Shown one piece after another: positions 10,336 to 14,837 of a DNA stretch of 14,837 nt. Under the pieces are notes generated by a model. The model was not told the DNA's origin. It made no database searches and saw only the letters and a list, made by a program, of their open reading frames with translations. The number at the start of each line of letters is the position of its first letter. The first letter of the stretch is position 1. The stretch lies in the NCBI GenBank assembly GCA_003524845.1, contig DQGR01000005.1:2839-17675 (forward strand), read 5' to 3'. The position numbers were made by a program, and so were the translations under genes. This stretch comes from Patescibacteria group bacterium (GTDB taxonomy: Bacteria; Patescibacteriota; Microgenomatia; UBA10105).

Positions 10336-12390
10336 ATGAATATTTTAATTCCGGACCAGTGGTTACGTGAGTATTTAAAAACCAAAGCCACTCCTGAACA
10401 AATTAAGGAGTACTTATCCCTTTGCGGCCCGTCAGTGGAACGGATCACTAAAGTTGCTGATGAAATTGTCTACGATATCGAAATCACCACCAACCGGCCT
10501 GACTCCATGTCAGTTATCGGCATTGCCCGTGAAGCAGCGGCGATTTTGCCACGCTTTAATATATCCGCAAAGTTTACAAACGACCCTTACAAATTAAACA
10601 CTGATAATTATATTCTTCGAGCGAGCGGAGCGAGTCGAGAAGTTACCTTAAAAAGCAGTAAACCTTTGAGTATTAAAACAAATCCAGTACTTAACCCTCG
10701 CTGGACTTCGGTTGTCTTAACCAACGTCACGGTAAAAGATTCGCCGGTCTGGTTAAAAAAATATCTGGAACTTACCGGAATCCGACCACTCAATAATGTT
10801 ATTGACATTACCAATTATTTAATGCGCGCGTATGGCCAGCCAGCCCATGCATTTGATTATGATCGAATTGGCAAAAATAAAAATAAAATTCCCGTTATGT
10901 TATTACGGGAAAGTAAAAAGGGAGAACGATTAACCACACTCGATGGTAAAACTCACACGCTTCCTGGACATGACATTGTAATCGAAAACGGTAATGGAAC
11001 TCTCATTGACCTCTGCGGTATTATGGGTGCAGAAAATTCCAGCATAAAAGATGCCACTACCTCAGTTGTCCTCTTTATGCAAACGTATGATCCCGGCCAT
11101 ATCCGCAAAACCTCAATGGCACTCGCACATCGCACTGAAGCGGCGACCCTCTTTGAAAAAGGACTTGATCCGGAACTGGTTTTACCAACAATCCACAAAG
11201 GCATTGAGCTGATGCAGGAACTGGCTAATGCGCAAGTTGCCAGCCCGGTGTATGACGTATATGATTCTAAATACGAACCAGTAAACGTAACTGTCAGTAA
11301 AGAAAAGTTAATTACCTATCTCGGCACCTCACTTCCAGATATCGAAGTCATCGATATTTTGCAGTCTCTGCAACTGGAGGCAAAATTATCAAAAACTGAA
11401 ATTACCGTCAAAATTCCAAGTTTCCGCCGCGATATTGCAATCGATGTTGATATCATTGAAGAAGTAGCCCGGATTTATGGATACCATCGAATTGTTGCAA
11501 CTCTTCCCGCTTCAGCTCCACCGTCAACAACTGTAGATCCAACCTTTTTCTGGGAAGAAGAAGTTAAAGTACGGCTGCGCGATTGGGGCTTTACGGAAAC
11601 GTACACGTATTCCATGATTTCTGAAGAACTAATGGACTTGTTTAAACTAAATAAACAAAACGCGTATAAAATAGCTAATCCATTATCTTCTGAATGGGTG
11701 TATATGCGTCCGGCGCTCATCCCCAGTCTACTTGTGAATACAAAGCAAAACCTGAATATTCGCGCCGATTTCAAGATATTTGAACTGAGTAATATCTATA
11801 AATATCGCAAAAATGAATTACCTGAGGAAACACCGATACTGGCAATTGTCTTAACCGGTGAACGCTTTTATGAAACCAAGGGGGTGGCAGAACGTCTGTT
11901 TGAATTATTCGGTATTCCAAACAAACCTACTGTAATTGACGAGTTGAAATATCCGGAATGGAACCTTGATCGTTCTGTGCAGTTTAATGAATTCGGCGTT
12001 TGCGGTGAAATAAAGACTGATCTGTTGCAAAAACTGGGCATCAAAATTCCAATTTGCGTACTTGAACTTAATTTTGCAAAACTGGTTGAGAAAGTTAATC
12101 AGGTCAAACGATACACCCCAATTTCTAAGTTTCCGCCCGTAATTGAAGATTTATCGTTTACTGTGCCGGCTCAAACTCCGGTGGGGGAACTAATGAATTC
12201 AATTTCTGCAGTTTCTGAAAAAATTCACACCGTGCAGTTTTTAAATAAATTTGAAAATACAGTTTCCGTCAGAATTGAATATCTAAACCCCATTCAACCG
12301 CTTACACCGGAAGAAGTTAATACTTTGCGGCAACAAATTATTGAGGTTGTTGAACGTTCATTCCACGCGCAACTGAAAGGCGGTAATTAA
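10336..12390 (+). CDS. pheT: Phenylalanine--tRNA ligase subunit beta, without the B2 OB-fold domain
   Basis: 684 residues against about 785-800 in E. coli and Thermus. Domain B1 begins MNILIPDQWLREYL. The chain then runs from LSLCGPSVERITKV (about 28-40) straight into DIEITTNRPDSMSVIGIARE (47-66), so the roughly 110-residue tRNA-binding OB-fold (B2) is missing. The B3/B4 editing region is present (RWTSVVLTNVTV, LTGIRPLNNVIDITNYLM at 146-163, GQPAHAFD, LTTLDGKTHTL, LCGIMGAENSSI, RTEAATLFEKGLDP). B5 follows (about 283-375, FRRDIAIDVDIIEEVARIYGY), then the catalytic-like core (380-570) and the C-terminal anticodon-binding FDX-ACB domain (about 590-684, ISKFPPVIEDLSFTV). Partner of the AlaX-PheS protein in the (alpha-beta)2 enzyme. 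Its stop codon overlaps that of the convergent PBP gene. Confidence 0.95.
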   Translation: MNILIPDQWLREYLKTKATPEQIKEYLSLCGPSVERITKVADEIVYDIEITTNRPDSMSVIGIAREAAAILPRFNISAKFTNDPYKLNTDNYILRASGASREVTLKSSKPLSIKTNPVLNPRWTSVVLTNVTVKDSPVWLKKYLELTGIRPLNNVIDITNYLMRAYGQPAHAFDYDRIGKNKNKIPVMLLRESKKGERLTTLDGKTHTLPGHDIVIENGNGTLIDLCGIMGAENSSIKDATTSVVLFMQTYDPGHIRKTSMALAHRTEAATLFEKGLDPELVLPTIHKGIELMQELANAQVASPVYDVYDSKYEPVNVTVSKEKLITYLGTSLPDIEVIDILQSLQLEAKLSKTEITVKIPSFRRDIAIDVDIIEEVARIYGYHRIVATLPASAPPSTTVDPTFFWEEEVKVRLRDWGFTETYTYSMISEELMDLFKLNKQNAYKIANPLSSEWVYMRPALIPSLLVNTKQNLNIRADFKIFELSNIYKYRKNELPEETPILAIVLTGERFYETKGVAERLFELFGIPNKPTVIDELKYPEWNLDRSVQFNEFGVCGEIKTDLLQKLGIKIPICVLELNFAKLVEKVNQVKRYTPISKFPPVIEDLSFTVPAQTPVGELMNSISAVSEKIHTVQFLNKFENTVSVRIEYLNPIQPLTPEEVNTLRQQIIEVVERSFHAQLKGGN
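10613..10642 (+). repeat. GAGCGAGCGGAGCGAG element inserted in pheT
   Basis: The purine-rich core GAGCGAGCGGAGCGAG (10619-10634 region), flanked by TTCTTCGA on the left and TCGAGAAG on the right, encodes LRASGASRE between B1 and B3. The element resembles short dispersed repeats often seen between genes in uncultivated bacteria (from memory). Here it is in frame, at the place where the B2 domain is missing. Confidence 0.5.
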
Positions 12391-14837
12391 GGAGAACTGC
12401 TCGGTTCCGGTGAAGCAGCAACTGATTCATTCCATTCTTTTTTAACCCCAATTTTCACTTCTCCGGTCGCATCTTTGCCCCGGTCGTCCCGCGCAGTCAT
12501 ACGAATTGTGTGTGGACCAGTATTGAGATTAAACACTCGGGAAAAGAAATTGACATCTTTCACCCGATCCACTTCCATTCCGTCAATCCAGACGGTAATT
12601 TCCGTGATCCGCCCAAGACTAAACGCTTCACCACTAACTCTGACATCATGATCATCCAGTCTTTGCTGATCGGAAGGCGAAGTAATATTCATAACTACGT
12701 TGTCACTCCGGTCAGTTGAAGTTTCAGTCGGCGGGTGATACTTCGGGTCGGACTGGGTTTTTAACCATTCGTCAATCCCTTCTTGCCAGCGGTTTTTGCC
12801 GTCAGTTGAAATCGGATCACTTTCGGAAAAGACAATAAATTCTTTTTCATCAAAGGCGCCGCTGGCTATTTCCACATCGTTAGCGAGCTTACCGCTATTT
12901 TTGGAAATCTTCAGTTTTTTGTAAACTGATCCGGTTGTCGTCGGTTCAGTGCCTTTAATAAAAAATTCTTTACGGGTCGGAAACTCAGGACGCGGCAATC
13001 CGCCACCAAATGCATCAATGTCCATTTCAACTATATTCCCTGGTTTATTGAATGGTTCGTCTTTGCGGTCCTTAATGGCTTCTTTAATCATCCGGTTCCA
13101 GATCGGAGCGGCTCCGGTCACCCCGGAAGCCAGCGACGGATGCATTTCGCTGTTGTCATTATTGCCAACCCATACCCCCACTATTCGGGATTTTGTGCCG
13201 CCAATCGTCCAGTTGTCACGTTTATCGTCAGTGGTTCCGGTTTTGACAAACACTGATTTACCCGGAATATATAAATGCGACCGGGGGCCAAAAACGAGCG
13301 ACCGCGCCTCGTTATCAGACAAAATACTAGTAATCAGATAGGAAATTTCTTCTGATAACACCCGCTTACCGGTGTTCGGTTTGAATTCATAGAGAGTTTT
13401 GTTTTTCTGGTCAGTAACTTTCAGAATTGCGACTGGTTCCTGTTTTACGCCACCGGTAGCAAACACACCGTACGCTTGCGCAAGTTCAATGAGGCGCACT
13501 TCGCCGCCTCCCAGAGTGACTGATAAACCGAACCGGGTCATGTTTTCTTTGGTTGGTTCAAGTGTGGTGAGTCCCATGTCATACGAGAGCTGCAGCATAT
13601 CCTCAACCCCAATAAGCGCCACGGTTTTCACCGCCGACATGTTAATTGAATTTGACAAAGCAAAACGTAACTGCACCGGCCCCCGCCACTTTAAATCGTA
13701 GTTTTTGGGAGCGTAGTCTTTTTCATTTTGACCACCGGGAAATTTGGTTTCCACGTCCATAATGATAGAAGCGGGGGTAAATCCTTCTTTAAACGCCTGG
13801 GCGTAAGTAATTGGCTTCAAGGCGCTTCCCGGTTGCCGTAACCCTTGTGTCACCACGTTGAATTTCGCTCCCGCCGAATCTGAGGCTTCGTAATCCTTTG
13901 ATCCAACCATGGCCAGTATTTCTCCGCTACCTGGATCGATAACGATTGCGGCGCCATTTCCAACTTTCAGGTTCTTAACCTTTTCTACTTCTTCTTTAAC
14001 GATCTTTTCTGCCTCTTCCTGCAGTTTCAAATCAAGCGAAGTGGTCACCCGTAAACCGCCGCCTTCAACGATAACAGCGCCAAATTGCTGCACGAGTAAT
14101 TCCTTAACGTAATTGACAAAATGTGCGGCTTTAAACTTTTCCTCACCACCGGTAAACAAGACGTTGGGCAATTCTGTTTTTAACGCCGTTTCCATTTCTC
14201 CATCAATTTTTCCATCTTCATGGAGTCTCCGAATAACCTGTTCACTCCGCCAAATATAGGCATCTTTTTCACCGGTAAATGGCGAGTAGCGTGAGGGCGA
14301 CTGAGCCAACCCAGCCAAAATGACGCACTCAACCGGAGCTAAATCGCGCGCTTTTTTTCCAAAATAATACTGCGCCGCTGCCTCAATTCCGTAAGTAACA
14401 CTCCCATACGGGGTTTCATTCAAATACATCTGTAAAATCTCGTCTTTAGTGTATTTGCGTTCAATCTGGATCGCCAGAATTGCCTCTTTAATTTTCCGCG
14501 GTACGGTTCGCTCATTGGTCAACAGAACATTTTTAACAAGTTGCTGGGTCAGGGTCGAACCTCCTTCAAGCCGGTGGAGAAAAATGATATTTAAAAAAGC
14601 CCGCATCATCCCAAGTGATGAAAAACCTTCATGTTTGTAAAAATCCTTGTCTTCAATCGCAATTGTGGCTTTTTTGAGCATCTCGGGCATTTCCTCAAAA
14701 GCAACCGGAATCCGGTTTTGATCTCTATAAATATCATAGATAGACTCACCATTTCGGTCATAAATAATTGTGGAAATGCCTTCGGTACGGGCGACTTTGT
14801 CAGGACGGGGCAAATCTTTGGCATACCACGCAAACAA
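12387..14837 (-). CDS. Penicillin-binding protein 1A-like bifunctional peptidoglycan synthase (N-terminus outside window)
   Basis: 816 residues are visible; the gene starts beyond the right edge, and the cytoplasmic/TM start is missing. The numbers here count from the first visible residue. The glycosyltransferase family 51 domain has EDKDFYKHEGF with catalytic Glu62, GGSTLTQQLVKN (92-103) and RKIKEAILAIQIERKYTK (114-131). The transpeptidase domain has SxxK = SALK (338-341), SxN = SIN (397-399) and KTG (532-534). After about residue 600 comes a linker and an Ig-like beta domain (about 713-800, VVMNITSPSDQQRLDDHDVR..., GPHTIRMTARDDRG), ending in ESVAASPEPSSSP. It polymerises and cross-links peptidoglycan outside the membrane. 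It converges on pheT; the two stop codons overlap in TTAA at 12387-12390, and no terminator lies between them. Confidence 0.93.
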   Translation of the reverse strand: MFAWYAKDLPRPDKVARTEGISTIIYDRNGESIYDIYRDQNRIPVAFEEMPEMLKKATIAIEDKDFYKHEGFSSLGMMRAFLNIIFLHRLEGGSTLTQQLVKNVLLTNERTVPRKIKEAILAIQIERKYTKDEILQMYLNETPYGSVTYGIEAAAQYYFGKKARDLAPVECVILAGLAQSPSRYSPFTGEKDAYIWRSEQVIRRLHEDGKIDGEMETALKTELPNVLFTGGEEKFKAAHFVNYVKELLVQQFGAVIVEGGGLRVTTSLDLKLQEEAEKIVKEEVEKVKNLKVGNGAAIVIDPGSGEILAMVGSKDYEASDSAGAKFNVVTQGLRQPGSALKPITYAQAFKEGFTPASIIMDVETKFPGGQNEKDYAPKNYDLKWRGPVQLRFALSNSINMSAVKTVALIGVEDMLQLSYDMGLTTLEPTKENMTRFGLSVTLGGGEVRLIELAQAYGVFATGGVKQEPVAILKVTDQKNKTLYEFKPNTGKRVLSEEISYLITSILSDNEARSLVFGPRSHLYIPGKSVFVKTGTTDDKRDNWTIGGTKSRIVGVWVGNNDNSEMHPSLASGVTGAAPIWNRMIKEAIKDRKDEPFNKPGNIVEMDIDAFGGGLPRPEFPTRKEFFIKGTEPTTTGSVYKKLKISKNSGKLANDVEIASGAFDEKEFIVFSESDPISTDGKNRWQEGIDEWLKTQSDPKYHPPTETSTDRSDNVVMNITSPSDQQRLDDHDVRVSGEAFSLGRITEITVWIDGMEVDRVKDVNFFSRVFNLNTGPHTIRMTARDDRGKDATGEVKIGVKKEWNESVAASPEPSSSP

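Noticed and set aside
1..14837. tRNA genes, CRISPR arrays, transposases or phage genes
   Set aside because: No cloverleaf-like sequence with a TTC-loop motif, no regularly spaced repeats and no transposase or phage-like protein was found on reading the sequence and open frames; short or divergent elements could be missed by eye.

Overview
The window looks like a stretch of chromosome from an uncultivated small-genome bacterium, most likely a member of the Candidate Phyla Radiation (Patescibacteria). I infer this from several trimmed-down translation proteins (a ThrRS without its N-terminal editing region, a PheRS beta without its OB-fold domain), from short G+C-rich palindromes and tandem repeats scattered in and between genes, and from a secreted protein with proline/threonine linkers. 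No in-frame TGA is read through, so the code appears standard. I cannot place it more finely by eye.

Left part (1-4365): the tail of a CBS-domain protein overlaps an Nramp-family transporter. The transporter's metal-site residues look like those of magnesium-type rather than manganese/iron-type Nramp proteins. A strong sigma70-type promoter follows and drives a large secreted multidomain protein (DNRLRE-like domain, two Pro/Thr linkers, a propeller-like middle and a beta-rich C-terminal domain), probably as a leaderless mRNA.

Central part (4366-12390): a translation operon in the order thrS-infC-rpmI-rplT-orf136-[Phe leader peptide/attenuator]-orf120-pheS-pheT. Apart from the two small extra ORFs, this is the order known from Escherichia coli (thrS-infC-rpmI-rplT-pheM-pheS-pheT). 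Regulatory structures stand at the matching places. A promoter and an intrinsic terminator lie upstream of thrS. A 22-position long-range helix buries the rpmI start codon, where E. coli has its L20 operator. A 19-codon leader peptide with four consecutive Phe codons sits in front of a mutually exclusive antiterminator/terminator pair. The pheS gene is unusual: its product carries an N-terminal AlaX-like (tRNA_SAD) editing-type domain with half of the zinc motif replaced, fused in frame to a complete PheRS alpha subunit. In the same operon, ThrRS lacks its own SAD-type editing domain.

Right part (12387-14837): a class A penicillin-binding protein (PBP1A-like) on the minus strand converges on pheT, with overlapping stop codons. 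It has complete glycosyltransferase and transpeptidase motifs and a C-terminal Ig-like domain. Its N-terminus lies beyond the window.

The features most worth following up are the AlaX-PheS fusion, the Phe attenuator, the rpmI start-codon helix, the thrS leader and the magnesium-type Nramp signature. I saw no tRNA, rRNA, CRISPR array, transposase or phage gene.
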